A DNA stretch of 64,000 nucleotides from Caldifermentibacillus hisashii (GTDB lineage Bacteria > Bacillota > Bacilli > Bacillales > Caldibacillaceae), in NCBI RefSeq assembly GCF_027568575.1, contig NZ_JANUVP010000017.1. One strand, given 5' to 3'. Shown piece after piece: positions 25,913 through 34,998 of this stretch; position 1 is the stretch's first letter; each line of letters begins with the position of its first letter. The notes under the pieces are model-generated. The model did no database searches. It was given only the letters and a program-made list of their open reading frames with translations, and was not told where the DNA came from. The translations under genes were made by a program, and so were the position numbers.

Positions 25913-27064
25913 ATGAAAGAAGCGGTTATTATCGAAGGGGTACGGACACCGGTTGGAAAGAGAAATGGTTTACTTAGTGGTATTCGGGCGGAGGAACTGG
26001 CCGCATTGCCGCTTGCCGAAGTGGTTAAGCGTGCGGGTATTGAGCCGGGTCTTGTTGAAGATGTGATCTATGGTTGTGTTACGCAAGTTGGGGAACAGGC
26101 TTCTGATATTGCCAGGCAAGCAGCACTTATTGCCGGTTTTCCGATTGAAGTGCCGGGAACAACAATTGACAGACAATGCGGTTCGAGTCAACAAGCCGTA
26201 CATTTTGCCGCACAAGCAATCATGAGCGGGGATATGGATGTCGTTATTGCCGGTGGGGTAGAGAGCATGTCTCGTGTACCCATGTTTTCTAATATGCAAG
26301 GGGTAACTTACAGCGAGGCACTTACTTCTAAGTATGAAATGATTAATCAAGGATTATCGGCGGAACGGATTGCGGAAAAATGGTATATGACAAAAGACGA
26401 GTTGGACGAATTTTCGCTGAATAGTCATCAAAAAGCCATTCAGGCACAAGATGAAGGCCGGTTTGCGAAAGAAATAATGCCGGTTGAAGTTACATTACCG
26501 GATGGAACGAAAACGATTGTGACGAAAGACGAAGGGCCGCGTAAAGACACATCAATGGAAAAATTGGCAGGATTAAAGCCGTCTTTTAAAGAAAACGGTT
26601 TTATTACAGCCGGAAACTCAAGCCAAATTAGTGACGGGGCCGCTGCCATTCTTATTATGTCCCGTGAAAAAGCGGAACAGCTCGGGTTAAAACCTAGATT
26701 TCGCATTGTCGCAAGGACGGTTGTAGGTTCCGATCCGACCCTCATGTTGACCGGCGTGATCCCGGCTACGGAAAAAGTGTTGAAAAAGGCCGGTTTAACG
26801 ATTCAAGAGATTGATATTTTTGAAGTAAATGAAGCGTTCGCATCGGTACCGCTTGCTTGGTTGAAAGATACCGGAGCGGATGCAAAAAAATTGAATCCGA
26901 ACGGCGGGGCCATTGCACTAGGACACCCTCTTGGAGCCAGCGGAGCAAGACTGATGTTGACGATGATGAGTGAGCTGGAAAGAACGGGCGGTCGCTACGG
27001 ACTTCAAACGATGTGCGAAGGTTACGGAATGGCCAATGCGACAATTATTGAACGACTGGACTAA
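25913..27064 (+). CDS. Thiolase (acetyl-CoA C-acyltransferase)
   Basis: A 383-residue thiolase that cleaves 3-oxoacyl-CoA with CoA. The nucleophilic Cys89 lies in DRQCGSSQQA, NEAFA and GHPLGASGAR supply the other active-site residues, and the last motif reads MCEGYGMANA. The CEGxG form is seen in the branch that includes beta-oxidation and steroid side-chain thiolases. It lies 34 bases downstream of the dehydrogenase in the same direction. Confidence 0.93.
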   Translation: MKEAVIIEGVRTPVGKRNGLLSGIRAEELAALPLAEVVKRAGIEPGLVEDVIYGCVTQVGEQASDIARQAALIAGFPIEVPGTTIDRQCGSSQQAVHFAAQAIMSGDMDVVIAGGVESMSRVPMFSNMQGVTYSEALTSKYEMINQGLSAERIAEKWYMTKDELDEFSLNSHQKAIQAQDEGRFAKEIMPVEVTLPDGTKTIVTKDEGPRKDTSMEKLAGLKPSFKENGFITAGNSSQISDGAAAILIMSREKAEQLGLKPRFRIVARTVVGSDPTLMLTGVIPATEKVLKKAGLTIQEIDIFEVNEAFASVPLAWLKDTGADAKKLNPNGGAIALGHPLGASGARLMLTMMSELERTGGRYGLQTMCEGYGMANATIIERLD

Positions 27065-27186
27065 ACCTTTGCCGGAGAAAACTTTAATAGCACTCACAGC
27101 AAATGTTAAAGAAAATCTGATCAATTTTCCCAAATATTAGAGTATAAGGGAACTTTTCCAAAACGTTAATGAAAGAGGTTGAATCG

Positions 27187-28317
27187 ATGTTTCCATTACA
27201 ATCCATCCGCGTGCTGGATTTATCCCGTCTGCTTCCCGGACCTTTTTGCACGATGCTTCTTGCCGATTTTGGGGCGGAAGTGATTAAAATTGAAGCGCCT
27301 GAATTAGGTGACTATGCCCGACATTATGAACCGAAAATTGATGAAAATAGTGTGATGTTTCATTCTTTGAACCGGAATAAAAAAAGTGTAACGCTCGACT
27401 TGAAAACAGATGAGGGAAAAGACCAATTTTTACAAATGGTTGGAAAAGCCGATGTGGTTGTCGAATCTTTTCGTCCGGGGGTCATGAAACGGCTAGGTCT
27501 CGATTTTCCTGTTTTAGAAAAAATAAACCCTCGCCTCATTTATTGTGCCATTAGCGGTTATGGACAAACGGGGCCCTATGCAGAAATGCCGGGTCACGAT
27601 ATCAATTATATTAGTTACGCCGGATTGTTGGAGTTAATGGGGGAAAAGGATGGAAAACCGATTGTACCAGCCGTTCAAGTTGCTGATCTTGCTGGTGGGG
27701 CTTATCCGGCAGTGACTGGTATTTTACTTGCATTATTGGAGCGGGAAAAGTCCGGAAAAGGGCAATTTATCGACATTTCCATGATGGATGGGGTGATATC
27801 GCTTCTTCAATCCACCCTTCCAAATTATTTGATGAAAAACATTCCGTCTAAACGAGGGGAACAGATGTTGTCCGGTGGGCTTGCGTGCTATGAGGTCTAT
27901 CAGACGAAAGACGGACGTTGGTTAGCAGTCGGGGCATTGGAAATGAAGTTTTGGCGCATATTTTGCCAAAAACTTGGGAAACCGGAATGGATTCCTCTAT
28001 TAAATGAACCGGATGAAGTCCAATATAAGCTGAAGCACGATATTCAAACCGTTATGTATACAAAAACATTGGCAGAATGGATGGATATTTTTGAAGATGC
28101 AGAAGCATGCGTTTCGCCGGTTTTAAATTTTGCCGAACTAGTCAACCATCCGCAAGTGCAAGCCAGAAAAATGTTCGAAGCCATTGAGCAGGATGGCATA
28201 CCGGTAAAACATATTGGAATCCCTATTAAATTATCAAGAACACCGGGGAAAATCCGGGCAGCTGCCCCGAAATTAGGCGAACACACAGAGTATTATTTAA
28301 ATCAAGACAAATCGTAA
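27187..28317 (+). CDS. CaiB/BaiF-fold protein, probable alpha-methylacyl-CoA racemase
   Basis: A 376-residue class III CoA-transferase-fold protein. The residues used by alpha-methylacyl-CoA racemase (His126, Asp156, Glu241 in the mycobacterial enzyme) are found here as His137 (GHDINY), Asp167 (VADLAGG) and Glu252 (GALEMKF), all shifted by the same 11 residues. That favours racemisation of 2-methylacyl-CoA over CoA transfer. ATG 27187 follows AAAGAGGTTG. Such racemases feed (S)-2-methylacyl-CoA to acyl-CoA dehydrogenases. Its stop codon begins a duplicated downstream segment. Confidence 0.87.
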   Translation: MFPLQSIRVLDLSRLLPGPFCTMLLADFGAEVIKIEAPELGDYARHYEPKIDENSVMFHSLNRNKKSVTLDLKTDEGKDQFLQMVGKADVVVESFRPGVMKRLGLDFPVLEKINPRLIYCAISGYGQTGPYAEMPGHDINYISYAGLLELMGEKDGKPIVPAVQVADLAGGAYPAVTGILLALLEREKSGKGQFIDISMMDGVISLLQSTLPNYLMKNIPSKRGEQMLSGGLACYEVYQTKDGRWLAVGALEMKFWRIFCQKLGKPEWIPLLNEPDEVQYKLKHDIQTVMYTKTLAEWMDIFEDAEACVSPVLNFAELVNHPQVQARKMFEAIEQDGIPVKHIGIPIKLSRTPGKIRAAAPKLGEHTEYYLNQDKS

Positions 28318-28459
28318 AAGTTTTTCAGGGTTGCGCCGGGTAACCTTACCGGGTAAGCGGGTATAAGGGTTAAGCAACCGTAAAAGTTTCCGGAGTTGCG
28401 CTGCGTAAAAACTTCCAGCGCTGAACTTTCCCGATATGTGCGCATAGGGATTAAGCAAC
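28313..28459. repeat. Direct repeat of 66/81 bp beginning at the racemase stop codon
   Basis: Two units, 28313-28378 and 28379-28459, both begin CGTAAAAGTTT and end GG(G/A)TTAAGCAAC. The first includes the TAA stop of the racemase gene (28315-28317). The second carries extra sequence in its middle. Confidence 0.7.
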
Positions 28460-28560
28460 CAAATTCTGTTTTTCTCTCTTCTATTGTTATGGTTTTCTCA
28501 GTTTCATTGAGTTTTTGGCTCTACCATTGACAATATTTAACTAAAAAGGAGATGAATTTT

Positions 28561-29538
28561 ATGACAAAAACAAGCATTGAAAAGTTTAAAGAATCTACAA
28601 CCATCCCGGTCATTATGGCACCGATGTTTTTAATCAATGACCCAAATATGGTTTTGCGAGCATGTGAGGCAGGAATTATCGGAACTTTTCCGGCGTTAAA
28701 TGCCCGCACAAATGAAATTCTGGAAGGGTGGTTTGAACAGATTACTACAGAATGGGACCGGATAAAAACGGCCAATCCCGATAAAAAAATCGCACCTTGG
28801 GGGATTAACTTCATTAGTCACCGTTCCAACAAAAGGTTTACGGAAGATTTGCAACTGATTAAAAAATATCAACCGCCACTCATTATCACTTCTCTTGGTG
28901 ACCCGAGCCCGGTTGTCGAAATTGCCCACCAGTATGGGGGTGTAGTTTTTTCTGATGTCATCAATGTCAAATTTGCCAAAAAAGCAATTGAGAAAGGGGT
29001 TGACGGGCTCGTTCTTGTTTGCAGCGGGGCAGGTGGACATGGCGGCACGTACAGTCCGTTTGCATTTATCCACGAAGTAAAAACGTTTTGGGATGGTCCG
29101 GTAGTTTTAGCGGGTGCGATGTCGAAAGGTGAAGATATTCTTGCCGCTGAAATTCTTGGAGCGGATTTTGCCTATCTTGGCTCACGATTTATCCCGGCGA
29201 AAGAAAGTTTGGCAAATGAAGCCTATAAAAAAATGATTATTGAATCAAGGGTGGAGGATATTATTTATACCGATGCGTTCAGTGGTGTGAATGCGAACTA
29301 CTTAATTCCAAGTATTAAACAGGTTGGTCTTGACCCGGAAAAATTACAACGGAAAGAAAAAATTGATTTTTCTGAGTTGGGCAATCCAAACATCCGGGCT
29401 TGGAAAGATGTCTGGTCAGCCGGACAAGGGGTGGGTGCGATCACACAGGTCCAATCCCTTGCTGAAATTGTTGCCGAACTGAAACAGCAATATGAAGCGG
29501 CAAAGGAAAAAATTGTTAAGAGAAGTGTTACTTTTTAA
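28561..29538 (+). CDS. Nitronate monooxygenase / 2-nitropropane dioxygenase-like flavoprotein
   Basis: A 325-residue TIM-barrel FMN protein. PWGINFI, the SGAGGHGGTYSPF loop with the active-site His, and GAMSKGEDILAAEILGADFAYLGSRF (phosphate site) are typical of the NMO/FabK-like family. Nitronate oxidation is the known activity of some members; in an acyl-CoA cluster a different oxidoreductase role is possible. ATG 28561 follows AAAAGGAGATG; the ATG at 28552 lies too close to that site. Confidence 0.88.
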   Translation: MTKTSIEKFKESTTIPVIMAPMFLINDPNMVLRACEAGIIGTFPALNARTNEILEGWFEQITTEWDRIKTANPDKKIAPWGINFISHRSNKRFTEDLQLIKKYQPPLIITSLGDPSPVVEIAHQYGGVVFSDVINVKFAKKAIEKGVDGLVLVCSGAGGHGGTYSPFAFIHEVKTFWDGPVVLAGAMSKGEDILAAEILGADFAYLGSRFIPAKESLANEAYKKMIIESRVEDIIYTDAFSGVNANYLIPSIKQVGLDPEKLQRKEKIDFSELGNPNIRAWKDVWSAGQGVGAITQVQSLAEIVAELKQQYEAAKEKIVKRSVTF

Positions 29539-29648
29539 CCAGTTGTAGTCTCGCAGTTGCAAAAATTACTTTGAAACTGATCAAATAGGAATGGATGCAC
29601 TCAAAAAATTGCTCAAAGACAAATGTTCATTTTTACTGGAACAATAAC

Positions 29649-29666
29649 TGAATGAATGCTCAATCA
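29649..29666 (+). promoter_or_regulatory. Candidate FadR operator upstream of crotonase 2
   Basis: TGAATGAATGCTCAATCA matches the Bacillus FadR (YsiA) consensus TGAATGANTANTCATTCA at 14 of 16 defined bases. It lies about 30 bases before the start of an enoyl-CoA isomerase-type gene, as expected for acyl-CoA-responsive control of beta-oxidation. Confidence 0.55.
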
Positions 29667-29694
29667 TTTTAAATTTCTTATAGAGGTGAATCAA

Positions 29695-30471
29695 ATGACA
29701 AATATTGTAAATGTAAAAAAAGAAAATCAAATTGCTTATATTACAATGAACAGACCGGATAAACTAAATGCCCTTTCCCGGGACCTTGTTTCAGGTGTTA
29801 TTGAAGCACTTAAAGATGCCGAAGCAGACAAAACGATAAAAGCGGTCATTTTATCCGGAGCAGGGAAATCATTTTGTTCCGGCGGGGATATTGGGTCGTT
29901 TAAAGAGGCAAAAACAGCGGCCGACATGTTAACTTACATGAAGGGGGCTACCTTGCTGCAACAAACAATAAAAGAGTTGGATAAATACGTTATTAGTGCC
30001 GTACATGGATATGCGGCCGGGGCGGGATTTAGTTTGGCATTGGCATCCGACTTTATTGTAGCGGATAAGAAGGCCGCTTTTGCCATCAGCTTCAAAAATA
30101 TTGGCTTGATTCCCGATTTAGGACTTGTGAAAGCCTTGGCTGAAAACGTACCGCATTCGCTAGTAAAGGAATGGATCTCATCAGGGGCAGTGATTTCAGC
30201 AGAGGAACTTCACACAAGAGGTTTGGTCAACCGATTGGCTGAAGGAGAACTTTTGAAAGAGGCAACGGAATTTGCAAAATTTATTATTGACGGTCCGCCG
30301 CTTGCCAATAAATTCGTTAAGTATTTAGTAAACAATGCAACAGAATTGACAAACAAAACGAATGATGCACAGGAAATGATCATGCAAACTTTATTATTCC
30401 ATACAGTCGATCACCTTGAAGGCGTTCAGGCATTTTTTGAAAAAAGGGCACCGAAATTTGAGGGAAAATAA
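29695..30471 (+). CDS. Enoyl-CoA isomerase-type crotonase (crotonase 2)
   Basis: A 258-residue crotonase with FCSGGDIGSF for the oxyanion hole. Both hydratase Glu positions are absent (AGAGFSLAL, FAISFKNIG), but GLIPDLG (137-143) places Asp141 where PaaG-type enoyl-CoA isomerases have their catalytic Asp. Double-bond isomerisation is therefore more likely than hydration. ATG 29695 follows AGAGGTGAATC. Confidence 0.87.
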   Translation: MTNIVNVKKENQIAYITMNRPDKLNALSRDLVSGVIEALKDAEADKTIKAVILSGAGKSFCSGGDIGSFKEAKTAADMLTYMKGATLLQQTIKELDKYVISAVHGYAAGAGFSLALASDFIVADKKAAFAISFKNIGLIPDLGLVKALAENVPHSLVKEWISSGAVISAEELHTRGLVNRLAEGELLKEATEFAKFIIDGPPLANKFVKYLVNNATELTNKTNDAQEMIMQTLLFHTVDHLEGVQAFFEKRAPKFEGK

Positions 30472-30489
30472 GCGAAAGGATGAGGTGAG

Positions 30490-31431
30490 ATGCTCGATGA
30501 ACTAGGGATACAATTAGTCAGACTCGACCTTCCCTTTCGTTTAAACCATGTGAATTGTTTTTTAGCAGAAGGTGAAAATGGTTGGGTTGTCGTTGATACG
30601 GGCTTGCACAATGATTATACTGCAGCACGGTGGGATGAAGAGCTCGAAGGAAAGCATGTGACAGATATTTATATTACCCATTACCATCCTGACCATTTTG
30701 GTTATGCGGGCGGTTTGCAGAAAAAAACAGAAGCCCGCTTGTCCATGACAAAGATTGATGCAGATCTTGGCCTTGGTGCATGGGAGGAGCATCATCTGCA
30801 AACATTTAGGAACAATTATGAATTAGCAGGGATTCCGTCAACCATTTCTAAACAGCTGATTGATAATATGGCATCTTTTGTTCCGAGGGTAAAGCCGTAT
30901 CCTAAAGTAGACCACTATATGAACGAAGGTGAACGAGTCAAAATTGGTAAATACAGCTATGAAGTCATTTTTACGCCGGGGCATTCGGACGGCTTAATCG
31001 TTTTTTATAATCAGGAAAAGAGTGTACTCCTTTCCACTGACCATATTTTACCGAAAATTACACCAAATATATCGTATTGGTTTTACGGGGATCCGAATCC
31101 ATTAGGCACATATCTTCAATCACTGGAAAAAATTCGAAAACTCGATGTGGAAATGGTTATCCCATCCCATGGCACCCCGTTTACGAATGCGAATCGCCGA
31201 ATTGATGAAATCATGGTGCATCATGAAGAGCGTTTGGAAAAACTATTGGCTGAGTTAGCAAACGGACAAACCGTTTTTGAAGCTTGTAAAAAATTATTTT
31301 CAAAAGTTCACAATACCCATGATTCAAGGTTTGCGATTGGTGAAACATTGGCGCATCTTGAATATTTGCGCTATAAAGGGGAATGCAAACGGGAAATCTT
31401 TGCCGGCAAATATATTTATTTTAGGGAGTAG
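30490..31431 (+). CDS. Metallo-beta-lactamase-fold hydrolase
   Basis: A 313-residue hydrolase. The zinc motif HYHPDHFG (64-71), GHSDG and the later STDH and SHGTP segments are all present, with a C-terminal helical extension typical of a thioesterase-like/hydroxyacylglutathione hydrolase-like subgroup. It starts 18 bases after crotonase 2 with GGATGAGGTGAG, so it belongs to the acyl-CoA cluster; thioester hydrolysis is an inference. Confidence 0.88.
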   Translation: MLDELGIQLVRLDLPFRLNHVNCFLAEGENGWVVVDTGLHNDYTAARWDEELEGKHVTDIYITHYHPDHFGYAGGLQKKTEARLSMTKIDADLGLGAWEEHHLQTFRNNYELAGIPSTISKQLIDNMASFVPRVKPYPKVDHYMNEGERVKIGKYSYEVIFTPGHSDGLIVFYNQEKSVLLSTDHILPKITPNISYWFYGDPNPLGTYLQSLEKIRKLDVEMVIPSHGTPFTNANRRIDEIMVHHEERLEKLLAELANGQTVFEACKKLFSKVHNTHDSRFAIGETLAHLEYLRYKGECKREIFAGKYIYFRE

Positions 31432-31470
31432 CTGGATATATTGTAAATGTACAGTAAGTAAAAGTTTGAA

Positions 31471-32425
31471 GGTGGGTCGTCGCCATTTTGAGATGAGAAA
31501 CGCTTTATTGTGACGACGAGCCCTGTTCTCGTCACCAATTTGCGGTGGAAAACTTGATTTTTTGGCGACGAGACCTTTTCTCGTCGTCATTTTGAGCCGG
31601 GAAATGCCACTTTTTGGCGACGAGACTCTTTCTCGTCGTCATTTTTGCGCGAAAAACTCCACTTTTTGGCGACGAGACTCAATCTCGTCACCATTTTGAA
31701 GTGAAAACCCCACAATTTTGACGACGAAACCCGTTCTCGTCGCCATTTTGAAGTGAAAACCGCTCAATTTTGGCGACGAAACCAATTCTCGTCGCCATTT
31801 TGAAGTGAAAACCGCTCAATTTTGGCGACGAGACTCAATCTCGTCACCACTTTGAAGTGAAAATCGCTCAATTTTGGCGACGAAACCAATTCTCGTCGCC
31901 ATTTTGAGGTGAAAACCGCATTATTTTGACGACGAGCCTCGTTCTCGTCACCATTTTGAGGTGAAAAACACCCGATTTTGACGACGAGCCCCGTTCTCGT
32001 CGCCATTTTGAAGTGAAAACTGCACAATTTTGACGACGAGACCCGTTCTCGTCACCATTTTGAGGTGAAAACCGCTCAATTTTGGCGACGAGACTCAATC
32101 TCGTCACCATTTTGAAGTGAAAACTGCACAATTTTGACGACGAAACCCGTTCTCGTCGCCATTTTGAAGTGAAAACCCCACAATTTTGACGACGAAACTC
32201 GATCTCGTCATCATTTTGAAGTGAAAACCGCTCAATTTTGGCGACTAGACTCAATCTCGTCACCACTTTGAAGTGAAAATCGCTCAATTTTGGCGACGAG
32301 ACTCAATCTCGTCACCACTTTGAAGTGAAAACCGCTCAATTTTGGCGACGAAACCAATTCTCGTCGCCACTTTAAGATGAAAAATTCTCATTTTTGGCAA
32401 CGAACCCCTACTCGTCGTCACGAAA
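31471..32425. repeat. Palindromic array 1: 18 hairpin units at an exact 52-bp period
   Basis: Palindromes with core GACGAGA-N5-TCTCGTC start at 31511, 31563, 31615 and so on to 32395, every step exactly 52 bp (18 units), plus half a unit at the left edge. Each unit is about 25 bp of palindrome and a 27-bp linker of the type ATTTTGAAGTGAAAACCGCTC. Linkers are conserved, unlike CRISPR spacers. Because 52 is not a multiple of three, the open frames running through it are by-products. Left-end units match array 2 (51731-52690, opposite orientation). It lies between a metallo-hydrolase gene and a HAD phosphatase gene. Confidence 0.95.
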
Positions 32426-32527
32426 ACCCACCTCCATCATTTCCAATGGATCCTTCCCTTTTTCATTTCCTAAAACAATGTTAATATAGATTGTGAGCAT
32501 CAATTATCAAAAACAAAGGAGTTATTT

Positions 32528-33313
32528 ATGACATATCAAGCACTTTTTCTCGATATTGACGGAACGATTTTAACCTATGACCATTCATATACAGAGCTAA
32601 CGAAAAAAGCAATTCAGGAAGCCCAAAGTAAAGGCATAGAAGTTTTTATTGCGACCGGTCGACCTCTCCATGAGCTGGATGAACTTCGGGCAGAACTGGG
32701 GATTCGATCGGCAATCGGGTATAACGGGGCATACGCCGTTTATAAAAATAACGTAATCTTGGATGAACCAATGGATCATGATCTCGTTCAGCATACCCTT
32801 AATTTAGCAAAAGAATATAACAATGAATTAGTTTTATATACCGACCAAAAAAATCTCTTCACCTCGCTTACGCATCCGGAAGTGGAAAATTTCATTGCTC
32901 ATTTCCAATTAAAGGAAAATGAACTGTATCCGGAAAATTTAGCCCTGCCTATCTACAGTATGACAGTAATGAATTTGTCCAAGGAACATGTACCGTTCTA
33001 TAAACAACTGCCAAACTTATATGTCAGCACGGTAAATGTAGAAGGAATTTCAAAAGCTTATGATTTAATCCAAAAAAATATAAACAAAGGGACTGCCGTG
33101 GAAAAGGTTCTTGCTGTTTTAGGAATTCCGAAAGAGCAGGCGATTGCATTCGGCGACGGAATGAACGACAAGGAGATGCTCCAGACAGTCGGCGAAAGTT
33201 TTGTAATGGCAAACGGAGACCCAAATCTCTTTCCATATGCAAAACACCGAACGACCACTGTGGATAATTCCGGTATCTACTATGGGCTGAAAAAATTAGG
33301 AATAATAAAATAG
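32528..33313 (+). CDS. HAD-superfamily (Cof-type) phosphatase
   Basis: A 261-residue class IIB HAD hydrolase. The nucleophile motif is FLDIDGTIL (about 7-15), motif II is ATGRP, the cap domain lies about 80-185, and AFGDGMNDKEML is motif IV. Members dephosphorylate sugar phosphates or flavin intermediates in the cytoplasm; the substrate is not predictable. ATG 32528 follows AAAGGAGTT. The 3' end with its stop codon is duplicated 68 bp downstream. Confidence 0.9.
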   Translation: MTYQALFLDIDGTILTYDHSYTELTKKAIQEAQSKGIEVFIATGRPLHELDELRAELGIRSAIGYNGAYAVYKNNVILDEPMDHDLVQHTLNLAKEYNNELVLYTDQKNLFTSLTHPEVENFIAHFQLKENELYPENLALPIYSMTVMNLSKEHVPFYKQLPNLYVSTVNVEGISKAYDLIQKNINKGTAVEKVLAVLGIPKEQAIAFGDGMNDKEMLQTVGESFVMANGDPNLFPYAKHRTTTVDNSGIYYGLKKLGIIK

Positions 33314-33390
33314 TCAAAACACGCCCCTTATCTTCTGCTCTGGAGTCATCAAAGGCTGAAAAAATTAGCCTTAGTAAAATAGTCAAAACA
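33285..33390. repeat. Duplicated 3' end of the HAD gene
   Basis: 33285-33322 (last codons GLKKLGIIK, stop and a few bases) is repeated at 33353-33390, a shift of 68 bp, with GGCTGAAAAAATTAG and AAAATAGTCAAAACA conserved. Confidence 0.75.
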
Positions 33391-33541
33391 GTTTATGAAT
33401 GGTTGGAGTTTTCCGGTAAGATGATTGCTTTTCGAATACCTTCATCAAAAGAGCAATCTATTTGTTTAGAAAATACTCGTATCCTATCATATTATAATAA
33501 AATTATATGCTAATAATGAATGGAAATAAGGAATGAGTTAG

Positions 33542-34216
33542 ATGAAAAAACAAATTTTAAAAAATGATTGGGCGCCACTCCTTGAAGAGGAATTTTCCAA
33601 GCCCTATTATTTGCAGCTTCGGGAATTTCTGAAACAAGAATATAAACATTACCGGATTTACCCGGACATGTACGATATTTTTAATGCGCTTCATTACACT
33701 GCTTTTGCGGACGTGAAAGTGGTCATTTTGGGACAAGATCCCTATCATGGTCCAAATCAAGCCCATGGACTTAGTTTCTCCGTGAAACCCGGGGTGCCGC
33801 TCCCGCCATCGTTAAAAAATATTTTTCTGGAATTACAAGCGGATCTCGGTTGCACACCTCCCTCTTCCGGTTATCTCGTCCCGTGGACAAAACAAGGTGT
33901 TCTATTGTTGAACACGGTTTTAACTGTTCGTGAAGGGCAGGCCAATTCCCACCAAGGAAAGGGATGGGAAATATTTACAGATCGGGTAATCGAAATATTA
34001 AACAGAAAAAGCAAACCCGTCGTTTACATATTATGGGGAAGCGCAGCCCAAATGAAACAGCAACTTATTGATACGAATAAACATTTTATAATAAAGGCAC
34101 CCCATCCGAGCCCGTTATCGGCACATCGAGGTTTTTTCGGGAGCAAACCGTTTTCCAAAACAAACTCGATTTTGAAAACAATTGGCCAAACAGAGATTAA
34201 CTGGCAACTGCCATAA
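33542..34216 (+). CDS. ung: Uracil-DNA glycosylase
   Basis: A 224-residue family 1 enzyme that removes uracil from DNA. The water-activating loop GQDPYHG (64-70, Asp66), LLNTVLTV and the DNA-intercalation loop HPSPLSAHRGFFG (about 186-198) are all present. Length matches Bacillus Ung (225). Single gene. Confidence 0.97.
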   Translation: MKKQILKNDWAPLLEEEFSKPYYLQLREFLKQEYKHYRIYPDMYDIFNALHYTAFADVKVVILGQDPYHGPNQAHGLSFSVKPGVPLPPSLKNIFLELQADLGCTPPSSGYLVPWTKQGVLLLNTVLTVREGQANSHQGKGWEIFTDRVIEILNRKSKPVVYILWGSAAQMKQQLIDTNKHFIIKAPHPSPLSAHRGFFGSKPFSKTNSILKTIGQTEINWQLP

Positions 34217-34380
34217 AAATTTATTAAATAGCAAAAGTTGATGGTTGACTTGTTCGCGCATTATACGATTAATTAGACTAACCGTAGCAAAAGTTGATCT
34301 CTATTGGAATATCCGGTAAAAATTTTTGGATTAGCCTCACAAAATCAGAAAACATGACTGGCAAATTAGGAGCAGCAACC

Positions 34381-34998
34381 ATGGCAGAAAAGAATTACGA
34401 TAAACAGCTGAATATTGAAACCGGTCCTGAACGGAATATCAAGCCGTTTTTAAATTATTATCCTTATGAACCGACCCCCTATCCCGTACTTGAACAGCTG
34501 GCAAAAAAAATAGAATTAAAGCCGAGTGACCATGTTGTTGATTATGGTTGCGGAAAAGGCCGGCTGTTGTTTTATTTAAATGCTGTATTTGGTGTGAATG
34601 CGCGAGGAATCGAAATGGATGATCATTTATATTTTTTAGCAGAAAAAAATCGACTTCACTATTTACAGCACAGACCAAAAAGTAAATATCAAATCCAATT
34701 TTTCTGTATGCATGCAGAAAAATACATCGTTCAGCCGACAGATAACAAATTTTATTTCTTTAATCCGTTTTCGGCGCCAATTTTTATAAAAGTATTCAAC
34801 AACATTATGGAATCGCTTGAACAATTTAACCGGGAAGTGGATTTAATTTTTTATTATCCTTCCATTGAATATCTGTCATTTTTGGATAATCGAACCATTT
34901 TCCAGCTAACTAAAGAAATTAAAATTGAAGGGGAATTTGAGCATAACCCAAATGAACGAATTTTGATTTACTCCTATAGAAAGGATGACCATAATTAA
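34381..34998 (+). CDS. SAM-dependent methyltransferase
   Basis: About 205 residues. The SAM motif I is VVDYGCGKGRLLFYL, followed by an acidic residue in GIEMDDHLY. A TTAGGAG site at 34366-34372 supports ATG 34381 (MAEKNYDKQ); the longer frame from 34294 is unlikely. Resembles small class I methyltransferases of unknown substrate in Bacillus. Confidence 0.85.
   Translation: MAEKNYDKQLNIETGPERNIKPFLNYYPYEPTPYPVLEQLAKKIELKPSDHVVDYGCGKGRLLFYLNAVFGVNARGIEMDDHLYFLAEKNRLHYLQHRPKSKYQIQFFCMHAEKYIVQPTDNKFYFFNPFSAPIFIKVFNNIMESLEQFNREVDLIFYYPSIEYLSFLDNRTIFQLTKEIKIEGEFEHNPNERILIYSYRKDDHN

Noticed and set aside
27187..28317. Naming as a CoA-transferase
   Set aside because: The racemase His/Asp/Glu set is complete with constant offset, so a racemase is the better call although the fold is shared.
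31764..32287. Open frames on the minus strand through array 1 (87 and 139 codons)
   Set aside because: They are made only of the 52-bp repeat read in successive frames, giving a 52-residue pattern; no ribosome binding site and no protein-like composition.
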